Shown in pieces: positions 1 through 11,053 of a DNA stretch of 64,000 bases. A program made the position numbers and the translations under genes. Under the pieces are notes generated by a model. That model saw only the letters and a list, made by a program, of their open reading frames with translations, was not told where the DNA came from and did not search any database. Source of the stretch: Coffea arabica (Eukaryota > Streptophyta > Magnoliopsida > Gentianales > Rubiaceae); assembly GCF_036785885.1 (NCBI RefSeq), contig NC_092312.1:25066001-25130000 (forward strand). The letters run 5' to 3'. Positions within the stretch are counted from its first letter, which is position 1, and the number at the start of each line of letters is the position of its first letter.

Positions 1-140
1 CTGGACAGGTCCCGAATATCTTCCTCTACTCCTTGGTGCAAATGGAACTTCCCCGCTAACAGGGAACTGACTAAATCAAAAACCTTTTTAGCAACAGGAG
101 ACACGACGGCTGATAAAATTGCTGCTTCCATTCCTGTCAT
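1..140 (-). CDS. NLR (CC-NB-LRR) resistance protein, N-terminus only, truncated by window edge
   Basis: Reading the minus strand from an ATG at 140 gives 46 codons open to the window edge, beginning MTGMEAAILSAVVSPVAKKV and continuing with a GVEEDIRDLS-type helix. This is the pattern of the Rx-type coiled-coil domain that opens CC-NB-LRR immune receptors: an amphipathic helix, then an acidic 'EDI' stretch. A second in-frame ATG lies at 131. Just upstream on the minus strand a pyrimidine run ending in CAG could be a 3' splice site, so a leader intron is possible. It has the same strand and class as NLR-A and NLR-B, which makes this an NLR cluster. The NB-ARC and LRR parts lie outside the window, so integrity cannot be judged. 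Confidence 0.75.
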   Translation of the reverse strand, partial: MTGMEAAILSAVVSPVAKKVFDLVSSLLAGKFHLHQGVEEDIRDLS

Positions 141-1036
141 TGTTTCAGAATGTTGCTGAAAAACAAACCAAGTCCACCGACTCACAAATCTAAAGAAAGA
201 GAGGGGGACAAAAAGAAAAAAGGAATAGGCTTTGTTCAATGACGAGCTACAAAGGGAACTATTAGCTTTACAAAGGGAACTCTTCTCTTTTTTTTTTTTT
301 TTTTGGGTCAAGGGCGATGAAGATGAAGATTGGGTGATGAATGTAAAAGGGTAGGTAGCTAGGAGGATTAACAAGACAGGTTACTTATGAAGTATTGAAG
401 TGGATCAAGGAAATATATCTAGCTAGGAAGAATAGGAGTTAGAGTTATGAGAAGAAAGTGTAAATAGATAAGATGAGATGATAGTTCCAGTTCCACCTTA
501 GCAGGTCACTTGTTCTTACGTCAGTCATAGCCAAATATCCAATGAATATCGAAGAGATTCCAATTACGTCTATTCATTGACTGACTTCATCTTAAAACAA
601 CCAGAGATTCGAGAAGCAAACGCAAATAATTTCAAAACACACGGAGTCATTTTAGCAATTTAAAAACTCAAATAATTACAGTAGTGATCAAGATATAAAC
701 GTTTATGATTAAATATACTTCAGCCCCTTGTAGTTTAATGCTTTTTTCCTTTCTTTTTTTTTTTTTATTTATAACGTTTATGATTTCAAAAATTATATGT
801 AATCTCTATGTTTTAGACCAAAGTCTCGGACTGACAGAAATAATCTTCAATTTATTTCTTTTGACACGGGCGTAGTTTGAACATTTCTACTGGCTATTTC
901 ACCAGCTTGACACTTTCAATTCAAAGCACAAGAAAATTACCAATCAGGGATGGAGCCATGTTTTAATGAGACTGCGTCAGCTTTGGAAAACTTTTTAAAT
1001 ACTAATAAATAGTTTTCACAATTTCTTGTCACAATT

Positions 1037-1080
<44 letters not shown>

Positions 1081-2123
1081 TCTAGAAAATACACTTGTCC
1101 TTGGGAAGATTAAAGCAAAAACTTTGAATGAAAACATATAATTTTACATCGAATTTCTCTTCGCTTGATAATCGACATGATTTAGTGGTACAATAGAGTA
1201 TTTCCACTTGGTAGTAGGTCCTAGCTCCGCTACTACTATGGATCCATACAAACACTTACAATCCTTAGCACGCCTCGTTTGATAACACAATTCAGCATTT
1301 AAATTTAATAGATTTAAACCTTGACATATTCAGAGGTATTTGATAACAAAAAAATAGAACATCGTAATTAATTAAATGGTTTCGAATTATCTAGGCAAAA
1401 CTTATCTCAAAAAATAAGTCATAAACTAGTATACACTTCTCACTTAATCTAGAATGTGCTCAAGTGTTTAGGATATCAGTAATTAACAATTTGGAAACTT
1501 ATTTATTTGTAATGTTTGTTGTTATGCAGAATGGAACGGAGAAAGATATGATGATGATTTTGTTAGCGTGTTTGTACTGAAATCTTAATGATTGGTTGAT
1601 CCATAGCATGTTTTCGAGAGTTGAAACTTGTGCATACACGGATAGGAAAATTCTTATGAAATCAACGGAAGAAGGATGATCTTTTCCTTAGACGCGCATG
1701 CATGCAGGAATTGAAAGCTGTCTGCATCGCCGTTGTAAGCTCAGCCAGAACCAACAACCACATTTTAACGCGGTTTGTGGAATTTCTGCAAGTTGATGAA
1801 CGAGCCTCCAATGAGATTCGCAGGTCTACAAGAAAGTTCTACGAAAGTGACGACTAACAAGTGACGAGTCTATTTTCTCCGGCTTTTCTAGCTTCAAGTA
1901 GAAAAGGTCAAGAATTGGAATGCCTCAAAGTCAAACCCAACCCACGAAGATTCCGTGGACAAATAGCTGCAATGCTCCAAAGTCCGTCCAAAAAAGAGTA
2001 AAGCAAGAGCGTTTACTCCAACACAAACTGGTTGCCCTACGCGTCTCAACATTTTCGTAGCCGTTTCTAAGTTTTAACCGTGAATTCCCACAAGCACTAC
2101 CAGTCCACACCTCATCCTCCGAA
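141..2123. other. Intergenic DNA, no gene recognised
   Basis: AT-rich DNA with short A/T and C runs. It probably includes the promoter of the NLR at 1-140. A CATGCATG (RY-type) word occurs near 1697. Short open frames here, including a glycine-run frame created by the poly(C) tract, have no recognisable protein features. Confidence 0.6.
1039..1077. repeat. 39-base poly(C)/poly(G) homopolymer
   Basis: Thirty-nine consecutive C on the plus strand. Such long G/C homopolymers are rare in AT-rich plant DNA. The G-rich minus strand could fold as a G-quadruplex. The exact length is likely unreliable in most sequencing chemistries. Confidence 0.95.
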
Positions 2124-2293
2124 GGGTTTGTTTGGATTGTGTTTTATTTCTCCAATTTTATCTGCTTACATCATTATTACAATTTCCAATATACCTTTTT
2201 ATCTTCTCAATTACCTTTTTATCTCACACACATCACATCACAAAAAGTGCTACAGTAAAAATATTCCAAATAAAACACAATCCAAACAAACCC
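2124..2293. mobile_element. GTTTGG-type MITE, 170 bp
   Basis: Terminal inverted repeats of about 26 bp match almost perfectly: GGGTTTGTTTGGATTGTG at the left and its reverse complement at the right. The trinucleotide GAA flanks both ends and looks like a 3-bp target duplication. The interior contains GTGCTACAGTAAAA, a word typical of this abundant class of plant MITEs. There is no coding capacity. A related copy with a different 3-bp duplication is at 17993-18200. Confidence 0.8.
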
Positions 2294-2364
2294 GAAGGAC
2301 TTACCTCCCTTGAGGCCATTTCCAATGCAAGCAGCTGCCTTACCTTACTGCATCCAAATTTTTT

Positions 2365-3893
2365 GGACTTACTCCGCTTGAACTTTACACCCTAAACTTT
2401 AATTTTAGATACTTTGTATCCTAAATTCTTAATTAAAGATACTTTGCACCCTAAACTCTCAACCTTGTCTATTTAAATCCAATCACTACTTATGTTTGTC
2501 AAATTGACGAGAAAAGGATAATGAAAATTAATGATAATATTGTACCGCTTTATTCTAATTGCGATCTCTAAGCTTTTTTTTTTTTTAACTACTTTTAGCA
2601 CATTGTTATTGATTTAAGTATATGACTTTAATTTATATTATTGTCAGCAAAATTCATGAGGCAAAAGATGGTGCAAAATTAATGACAATGTGCTGTCTTA
2701 TTTTTGCTGTGATACTTGGCACCTTTTGACTGTTTTCAGCGTGTTGTCATTGATTTGTTGGATCTTTTATACCGTTAATTTTGCTAATGCTGTCATTGAT
2801 TGGATTTAAATAGAATAAACTTAAGAATTTAGGGTGCAAAGTTTCCAAAATTGAGAGTTTATGTTGGATAAATAACATAGTAATTGAGTAAATCTACTTG
2901 TTAGGAGTTGCTTTCACATTTTTAGTATTTGGTTATTTCTTGTTTGTTAGAATTGTTTAGGAGATTTTCTAGTAGAAGATTATGTTCAGTTGTTAACAAG
3001 TATTTTTTGTTTGACATTTGTTCTGAGATATTTATGGTTGATTTGTTATCCTACCTCTATAAAAGGGAAAATTAACGAATAAAAAGTAAAGCCTTTTTTC
3101 TTTTTTCTTTTTTTTTTTTTGCATCACTAACTAAACTAAAGTATTGTTTCTTACTTTATACTCTAAATTCCAACAAATTTATATCAAGTTTGAACCTTCG
3201 CCTACAGCTCAAGGAGGGACTTAAGTTCCAAATGAGGATAATGATGTCCACCCATTTTTTAAAACTTAGAATCGATTATTCAAGTGCCAGAGGGTCAATT
3301 ATTAGGATTGTTAGAATCTTTCCCGCTATTAGATTTGAAAAAAAAAATTATTCAAATCATGCATCTATAGTTAAAATAAAAAAAAAAAATGTCACAGAGT
3401 CAAACAGATATGCTTCTCGTTTGATTTGAAAATTTTTTTTAAAAAAAAAACTATAAAATGAAAGTGAATAAATTGACATGATCACATTAAAAAAAAAATA
3501 TATCTTTGTTACGCAAACCGACGTCGGATTAGACAAATATCAACTATGCCCTTTATAAATTAGGTTGATTGAGGTTCTAAAGTAATTGATTCAGCAATTT
3601 GTTCAATGAAATCGTCATCTTATCATGTTAGGTGGGTGCAAATTGGACGCAAGTACTCGTTGACAAAACGTAATTTGTTTATGTTATTTCAAATGGGAGC
3701 CAGGAAAGAAAGCTTGACCTAATACAAATATGACCGGTTCTTAATGATAATAATTAATTATATGACATCCATTATAAATAAGCGGTGACCAGTTCTTAAT
3801 AACAGTTTAGTATGGAAAGCGTCTAAAATTGAAGTTTATGGTGCAAAGCGACAAAGAGATATAAAGTTCAGAGGTGCAAAATAGAGTTAGTCC
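2365..3893. mobile_element. Long-inverted-repeat DNA element (MULE-like, non-autonomous)
   Basis: The left end (GGACTTACTC, then tracts like TTTACACCCTAAACTTTAAT) recurs in inverted and diverged form at the right end, closing in GAGTTAGTCC. A second inverted pair inside (about 2394-2480 and 2797-2861) shares the words TTTGCACCCTAAA and CTATTTAAATCCAATCA. No transposase is visible. Flanking A/T-rich nonamers are similar but not identical, so the target duplication is unresolved and the ends are approximate. A small solo LTR sits inside. Confidence 0.5.
2862..3175 (+). mobile_element. Small solo LTR, probably Copia type
   Basis: A 314-bp segment starts TGTTGGATAAAT, ends AATTCCAACA (TG...CA with inverted TGTTGG/CCAACA termini), and carries a TATA-like CTCTATAAAAGGG near 3055. 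No internal retrotransposon sequence flanks it, so it reads as a solo LTR. The flanking hexamers AGTTTA and AATTTA agree at five of six positions, so the target duplication is imperfect. Confidence 0.55.
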
Positions 3894-4067
3894 AAAATTT
3901 GTTAACAAGTTTGCTGAAAACTTAAGGGGTCAAGATGGCTTCCTTTGCACAATAATGGCTTCCTCTCTCCCCTTCTTTTTAACTTTTGCTAGTTTTTTTT
4001 TTTTGTTCTTTTTATCAATTGCTATTATTTGTTCCTCCCCGTGTCTTACCAGTATTTACAACACTAT

Positions 4068-4181
4068 TGTTTGGATTGTAAATTATTTGAGATATTTTTA
4101 CTGTAACATATTTTGTGATGTGATGTATGTGAGATGTTCAGAAGTATTTACTGTAACATTTACTTCTGAAGATCCAAACAA
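4068..4181. mobile_element. Short GTTTGG MITE-like element
   Basis: About 114 bp with inverted TTGTTTGGAT/ATCCAAACAA ends and two internal copies of TTTACTGTAACAT, resembling the MITE at 2124-2293. No clear target duplication is visible, so the ends are tentative. Confidence 0.4.
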
Positions 4182-4425
4182 GTACATTAATAACAATCCT
4201 CGAAGTATTAATAAAAATATATTTTCCACTTTTCCAAAACTAATCCTACAATCTTTCTGTGAGGATCTTCAGAAACAATTGTTTTATTATAAATTTATAG
4301 GAATAATTTCTTTCATCTTGTCCAGGACGTGATCAATACAAGTTCATATTTCTGAACGGAACTACCGAGGGTGATGTGATGTAACACAAGAACACGGAGA
4401 GGGATGGTAATTTTCTTTCATGACA

Positions 4426-5552
4426 CTAATTGCATGGCCTGATGATTGCTCCCTGGACAAGAAGCCCATTTTTCCAGTGTCCTCCATGTTCCCACAGATC
4501 AAAGCAGACCTCACCATGGTCTCCATCGCTCGCCCGAAAGCTGCCCAGATTGAGCTCTATCCACTCTCCTCTTGGCTTCTCCAACAGACTCACTTTTCGT
4601 TCTTGAACTTCTCCGCCTGGAAGAGATAGTCTCAAGGTGATAGGAAGTTCCCAGCCATCAGCGCCCTTTGTCAACTTCACCACGTACACAACTTCATACA
4701 TAGCACCTTTTGAGAGATCAGACATCTTGAATTTTCCCCTCACATCCAACCAGCAGATGTGACTCAGTTTGACAACTTCAATGTTGTCGTCGCTGCATGA
4801 ATTAATAATTATGCGTTACAAAGTGGAGTATTAATTAGGATTTCTCCTTTTTCCTAATTCTGATAGATAGCATTTAAGTATCCATATATTATGTACTGGC
4901 ATCAGCTTCCGTTCAGATGTATAATTGCTTGAATTGTATAAATTAGATGGGTCTAGTCTATATATCATAGTGTAAGATGAGAATCCAGATTTTTTTTTTT
5001 GTTGCAAATAAAGGAGTTTTGAATGATCAAATCATGGTGTCAATTTTTACTGTCAAAGGGGGTTTTGAGGTGTGAAATTAGATCAAGCATTTTGATTAGT
5101 AGGTTATGTACCTTGTTTCCTTGAAGCATTTCCAGTCCCAGTGTTCCTGGTGTCCCCAAGTTACGTACAAGGATCTTGGGTACACCATGAAGCAATAATT
5201 TCCGGACTTCTCATCAACCCATCTTTTCTGCAACAAACAACCCACGGCCGAAACCATTATATCGTCTGTCTTTATTTATTTGTTTGGTTCTTTTCAAATG
5301 TAATAGTACTATCACAGATACGCATGCATCTCTCCCATAAGTGATAAATATACACACCAGAGGAAAAAAAAAATTGCAGTTAAGAGGAATTTTTGGACTG
5401 ACGAAGCACAAGAGAGAAGAAGATGATAAAAATCACGTAAGCTAAGAAATGATAGGCGAGAAATAATTAAATTGAGTGAAGAGGGAAACCTTCTTTTTGT
5501 GGTCCAAAAATTCTTCCTTTTTGTTTTCGCGAATTTTGCCGCCTGCTGCCAT
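4426..5552 (-). CDS. Phloem protein 2 (PP2-A type) lectin, intact three-exon gene
   Basis: Exons on the minus strand are 5490-5552, 5112-5227 and 4426-4792, joined by GT..AG introns whose phases agree. The product is 181 aa, the usual PP2-A length. Exon 1 is a short lysine-rich lead (MAAGGKIREN...). Exon 2 carries the family signature RWVDEKSGNYCFMVYPR followed by a tryptophan-rich stretch. Exon 3 carries CWLDVRGKF, WELPITLRLSLPGG and PRGEWIELNLG, and ends GAIIRPCN before TAG. PP2 proteins are sieve-element/companion-cell lectins that bind N-acetylglucosamine-type glycans; some respond to wounding or pathogens. There is no signal peptide or membrane segment, so a cytosolic product is expected. 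The exon layout, including a 116-nt exon 2, matches the disrupted homologue at 21864-33693. I chose the ATG at 5552 because it joins exon 2 in phase. Confidence 0.85.
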
Positions 5553-6865
5553 CGTATCGCAAGTGAATCAGCTGCGGATTCTTTCCGGCTGTTGTTGCTT
5601 GTGTTTCGTGATACACACAAACCCTCAAAAAAATGCAGGCCCTTTTCTGTCAGCTGCTTGTGTTTCTTCCTTGAGGGTTGGTTTGTATTAATAATACAGA
5701 AAAATGTAGAAACCTTCAAGAACGAAGATTCTTTCGTGGTCGACGGACACAGACGTTATCATACAGGGAAACTAAACTTTAGTAAGTAACGCGCTTGAGT
5801 CTTGCTCTCAAACTGTCAAAACACATTATTGTCGTACAGGAAACGATAAGCTCCGTTTGGGACGCGCTTGAGCCTTGGGAGTCAGATGTCAGTCTATTTA
5901 TAGTGGGGTAGTCTGGATCCGGAGCGTCTCTAATTAATTAATTCTGTCCAGTTTTTTACAATTTTTAGTTAGACAAATTTTCTTGCCCCCTTCCATTGAT
6001 TATAAGAAAACTTCCGCCCTATCATGAACGTAATTCAACAAAACTTGGATGTCATATCGTCTACTTTTCGCAAACAAAAAGCCATTTGAATGCAGTGACT
6101 ACATCTACTTCTTTAGAACAGAAGAGATGGCCAGTCAGCTAAGACAGCTTAATTTTAGATCAAATACCCATATGGCATCCCAATTTTCTTTGATAAGAAT
6201 GAGGTGATGAACATGAATTTTAAGAAACTACATATGAATCTCTGAAAGTTGTTTCGTTGCGAAAAGTAAATTCTGGAATGTCAATTATCAACAGAAATCC
6301 ACGTCCAGTGGAATATGTGTAATCTACTTATATCAGCCTATGGTGAAACTAGAACAGGATAAAAAAAAAATGAAAGCGATAAAGGTACCATATGGTTGAT
6401 TTCCCTCCCCTGCAGCCTGTCCAGACCAGAGTATAAGCAGAATATAAAGCTGCTGTAAAGGCTGGCCCTGATGAATCATCCATTTTTTCATATATATGTA
6501 AACCTTTTTACACTTAGTTTTACCTATATTTCTCTGTTAATCTTCTCTATTGCCGCAGGCCCAAAAATAGACTTTGGGTAGAAATATTTGAATATTTGTT
6601 GAAGGCAACTTTAGGACGGACTACAATGCATAGATACTCGTTCATGCAAGCAAGGGAAACAAAACTAGCAGTGGTTGAATTCCACCCCCCTTATTTGGAG
6701 CCTATCACCAACCATCCAAACGATTTCGAGTCATGAAGCTAATCCAAGTAGTTACACATGCAGTGGCTATTTATAGGCTAGTGCTCGAGTCTACTCTTTG
6801 CCATCTGAATGAAAAAGAATAGGGACTAGTTGGGAAAGCCTATAGACATCAAAATAAATGCCAAC

Positions 6866-6902
<37 letters not shown>

Positions 6903-7088
6903 AGGCTCTAAGAGAGTGAAGTTGTTTCCTAGTTCTGTCAACTCCTCAGAATTAAAACAGCTACGTTATGGGGAAACCAAAAACAAGAGGCAAGGTGAGA
7001 CATCTCTGAATCGATGCTGGGAGTAAGCTTGGGACTAATATGTAAATTACAGAGATTTAAGTCATGAGAAAGAGAGAGAGAGAGAGAG
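5553..7088. other. Intergenic DNA between PP2 and RPL3 genes
   Basis: It holds the PP2 leader and promoter side and the RPL3 3' flank. An (AT)n run of about 30 bases lies at 6869-6899 and a (GA)n run at 7068-7088 abuts the RPL3 stop codon. No other gene is recognised. Confidence 0.6.
5894..5903 (-). promoter_or_regulatory. TATA box for the PP2-like gene
   Basis: The minus strand reads CTATAAATAG, a strong plant TATA box, about 340 bp upstream of the PP2 start codon. This implies a 5' leader of roughly 300 bp. The word ACGCGCTTGAG occurs twice between the box and the gene (near 5789 and 5860). Confidence 0.5.
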
Positions 7089-9955
7089 CTAGTTCTTGGG
7101 TATATTCACTCCAACGATTTTTGCTGGAGTTATGCGGAGAAGGTTTCCTGGCTTACCAGGTACAGCACCTTTAACCATCACAATTCTAAGCTCATTATCG
7201 ATCTTGATAATTTTCAGCTTCCTTATCTTTCTCTTGGTACCTCCCATTCTTCCAGGCATTTTCTTTCCCTTGTATACCCGTCCAGGAGTTGTTCCAGCAC
7301 CAATTGATCCAAGTGCCCTATGACTCTTCGATCCGTGTGCCATTTGGCCTCTCTTGAAGTTGTGTCTCTTGATTCCACCTAGTAGCCAAATTTAAAATGC
7401 TCAAGTCAAGAGTCACGTCCCACAACATGACTAAACGCAGATAGCAAACTTAAAACAGAAGCGCCAAGAATGACACCAATAACAAATAGGGAAGCACAAG
7501 AATGATAAGAATGAACTAAACACTGCAAACATTTTTCATCTGGATAGCAATGAATTGCAAAATCCTTGGCCAGAAGGACCATACTTGTTTATAACATTCT
7601 AAGGACAACTAAAATTTGTCCTACAACAAAATAGTGTGTTATGCTGATGTGGAGAAACACTAAACCTTGGCTATGTGAAACATGAGACAACCATTCCCTA
7701 AAATTTGTTATAAATGATGAATATTAGCAATGAAACAGAGGAATTTGTTTTCAATGTGATCACATTAATAGCGACAACCAAATTACAGGTAAACTAAATG
7801 GAGTATTATGGAAATCCAGCTGGTGTTAGATTGTCATAAACAGATTATATCAGCTTATCCGCACATTATTGTGATGTAATAAGAAGTTAAAAGTTACCAG
7901 CTGCCATAATGGGTTAAACCCACATAAACTTGATTTTTCGTTGATATGTTCCATGAAGAACAAAAAAAAGGGGAAAAGTCTTCTGCCAATGGTGTCAAGT
8001 TCCCTTTTTTTAAACTAATCAACCCCCCAAGAATCTTTGATGCCAAGCTACCAGGTACAAAATGAGTATCAAACAGATTTTAAAGGAAAACAACAAAAGA
8101 AGAAGAAACAATTTTCTCACGACTTCCACTTAACAATAACATTAATATGTGTGTATACTGTGCATTGTGATAAACTATAAACTGAGGCAGATCAGGCAAG
8201 CTGACAAAACATAAGCACAACCACAATTGTAGCTAAGGCAAAATGCAATCTGACAACAATTCCAAAAAAATCAGGGTCCTTAAGAAACTAATCATATCAA
8301 TCTGAAACCTTGAGAAGCCAGATGTTGAAGGTCTTATACATAGGCCTTATACATTTAACATCCTTTTCTTCCTTTCCTTATCAATGCCCCTTGTACTTGG
8401 TTTGTCCATTCTTCACATAGTAATCCTCATGTTTATGAGTATAGAAGTCTCATCCTCCATAATCCATGTCTATCCCAAACATATGGACTTAGTGTGCTTC
8501 CCGCAAGGTAAACTTAAGATTGCTTATTTTCCACTAATAAAAAATGACTCGTACCAAATTGAAGCACGTCACTTACTCAAATACCACAAAGGTAAAGCAT
8601 GATACTGCATATTATTAAAAGCTGGCAGAAATTTTATTCACTAATGAAATAATGGACACAATAAAATGACAACCAAGAGCAAGCACCCAAAAAAAAAAAA
8701 AAAGCAACGATTTGAGATTTAATTTAATTACACTGAACTTCCAAAGTTATAAACTTGGCTGCATTCACCTCACCAAGTGCTAATGTGCTGATGTACACAT
8801 ATATGGACCAGAAAATAGTGTGTCATTATCCTTTTATTGAGGTTTAATCTGCCAGGAATTAGTAATGTGACAAAAGACGACCAATCAAGATAAAACTTTT
8901 AGAACTTTAAAAATAATGCTAGCATCTAACTGAACATCGAAAGGAATTAATCTCAGTTGGAATCCTTCCAAACCCATTCTGTCCATTAAACTATAACCAG
9001 TGTGTGTATTTTACCCCTTCTTATCAGGGCTTTTGCGAGACAATGGCATCGAATTAAATATCCCTATAACAAGCCAATTAACTAATTGGGATACTTCCCA
9101 GGTCCCAACCCTTCTCAGCATGAGTGGTAAAAAACCAAAACTCTTTGCTTGTCATACGTTCATAAAGTGCAGGAAAATGAAGCACCATTTTTGCTAAAGT
9201 AGTAGACAACCACCAAGCTAATGTCCCTCAAATATCAATTATCTGTATGACAAGCTATAGGTTTCGTTGTTTCTCCTCTCCTGAGAATAATTCTTGTGAT
9301 TTCCAACCAAAGCATTTTATCAAATCAAGAAGAAGCTTAATTCAAGCAAACACATTGGATAATTACCTTGGAATCCTTTGCCAATAGTGGTCCCAGAAAC
9401 ATCCACCAAATCCCCTTCCTTGAACAATTCATCAAGCACAAGGCGTTGATTGGGCTCAAACCCCTCCACACTCTGCAGCCTAAACTCCTGCAAATGCCTC
9501 AACGGAATAATCCCAGATTTTTCAAGATGTCCCATCTCGGGCTTAGTCAATTTCCTATCCCGCACGCGGCGATAGCCCACCTGAACAGCATTGTATCCAT
9601 CAGTCGCCTCAGTTTTCACCTGAGTAACAATGTTCCCCTCCCTGAACCCAATTACAGTCACAGGCACAACAGTTCCTGACTCCTCGAAACACGACATCAT
9701 GCCGAGCTTTGTCCCCATCACGCCGATGCCGGCTTCCATGGAGGACGTGATGAGGGGGAGTGGAGCTGAATGGGATGAAGGGAGAGAAAGGGATGACGAA
9801 GATGATGATTTAGAAATGGGAGCTTTGTAAAGTGGGATGAAAGAAGAGCGGAGAGTGAAGGAGAGTGGGGCATTGGGGGTTCCATGGGAGCTGGGATTGG
9901 GGGGCTTGAGGGTGAGGGAGGAGAAGGAGGAAGAGAGGGAAGAGATGGCGGGCAT
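7089..9955 (-). CDS. RPL3: Plastid 50S ribosomal protein L3 (uL3c), intact two-exon nuclear gene
   Basis: Exon 1 is 9367-9955 and exon 2 is 7089-7378, separated by a 1,988-bp GT..AG intron. The splice joins GGATTCCAAG to GTGGAATC, giving the L3 core [17 protein letters not shown]. The product is 292 aa. Residues 1 to about 70 are Ser/Pro/Leu-rich with almost no acidic residues, as in a chloroplast transit peptide. The mature part starts near [11 protein letters not shown], a canonical bacterial/plastid L3 start. Exon 2 carries [21 protein letters not shown] and ends VGVNIPKN. L3 is an early-assembly protein of the large subunit near the peptidyl-transferase centre, so this should be a housekeeping gene of plastid translation. 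Exon 1 and its upstream DNA are duplicated at 37405-37982. I see no damage in this copy. Confidence 0.93.
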
Positions 9956-11053
9956 GGCTGAGGAAGACGGTGGTGGGAAGGGAAGAGGTACGAATTCTAG
10001 TGCTTTGAGTTCTCTTATCCAGTCGGAAATGGGACTGCGGTAGTGACTAGTGAGGGAGTTTTATCTTTTTTAATTTATTTTGTTTTATGGGATCAACTAA
10101 ACTATTTCACACGTTTTTTTTTAAATAATTGTTGGAGTAATTAATTATTTAAGGCAATAATTCACATGATAAATTGAGCATAAAATAAAACTTATAGCCT
10201 TAAATGAATGAAAATGTAGAACTATTGTTACTTTTTATATTTAAATTACTCACAATTGTATAATTTCTTAATAAATAAAAAAAATCGTGCTAAAACACAG
10301 GCAAAATTCTAGTTAATTATTTAAGGCTATAATTCACATGATAAATTGAGCATCAACTAAGTGGTGGAATTTTGTTATCAACATAATCATATTTGAAGTT
10401 TTTGGAAACCTAATAGTAGTAATTAGTGCATTTTTTGAGAAATGATTTCTTGGGAGGGATTTTCAAAAGAACTAAAGAAGGAATAGATCTAATTGTTGAT
10501 TAAACACTTTAAATTGGTTATGTTATTGCAATAGATATTTATTGATCATCATGCAATAATAATTGAACTATCTATAATACATACATACATATATATATAT
10601 ACACAAACCATACAGCTTAGTGTCACTAGTAGAGTTACAACTCATCAACAATCATACTCTTTAGGTATTTATTCAGCAGAATACAGATTGGAAAGAAATC
10701 CAGGAATTGTTGGGCGTCGATAGCAGAGGTATCTATCTATCTTCATGCAGATTCATGTTTACTGCACTTTGTTAACATTCCTGCAGATTCCATCTTTATT
10801 TTTCACCACTCAAACCAAATTTCCTGCAAACAAGCAATAACAAGGCGAACAGAGGACTTCAAGCTGGAGCCACAATGAGAGCTCCTGTTCTTGCAACACA
10901 TCATCCTGCTTCAATCAATGGCCTAAGCAAAAGACATGAAATCCTCAAGAATCCATGGAGGTTCTATAGAAAACTATAAGTCCAGGTATTAGTTTCTTAA
11001 TTATCAAATCTAAATTTAAAGCACCGTGTGTTCATGTAAAAGCAAATTCGTGT
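9956..11053. other. Intergenic DNA between RPL3 and NLR-A
   Basis: This is the promoter side of RPL3 and the 3' flank of NLR-A, AT-rich. A ~45-bp direct repeat occurs at about 10140 and 10320 (shared word AATTCACATGATAAATTGAG). A short (AT)n run lies near 10590. No gene is visible. The same sequence is present in copy B at 37983-39080. Confidence 0.6.

Noticed and set aside
937..1137. Minus-strand frame with a poly-glycine run
   Set aside because: Produced only by the poly(C) tract; no other protein character.
3874..4332. 152-codon plus-strand frame
   Set aside because: It spans the end of the inverted-repeat element and a MITE-like repeat; Phe/Ile/Ser-rich from AT-rich DNA, with no recognisable domain.
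4420..4629. Plus-strand frame opposite PP2 exon 3
   Set aside because: Antisense shadow; the minus strand carries the PP2 signature with matching splice sites.
9368..10043. Plus-strand frames opposite RPL3 exon 1 (and 37473-38070)
   Set aside because: Antisense shadows of the conserved RPL3 coding exon and its GA-rich leader.
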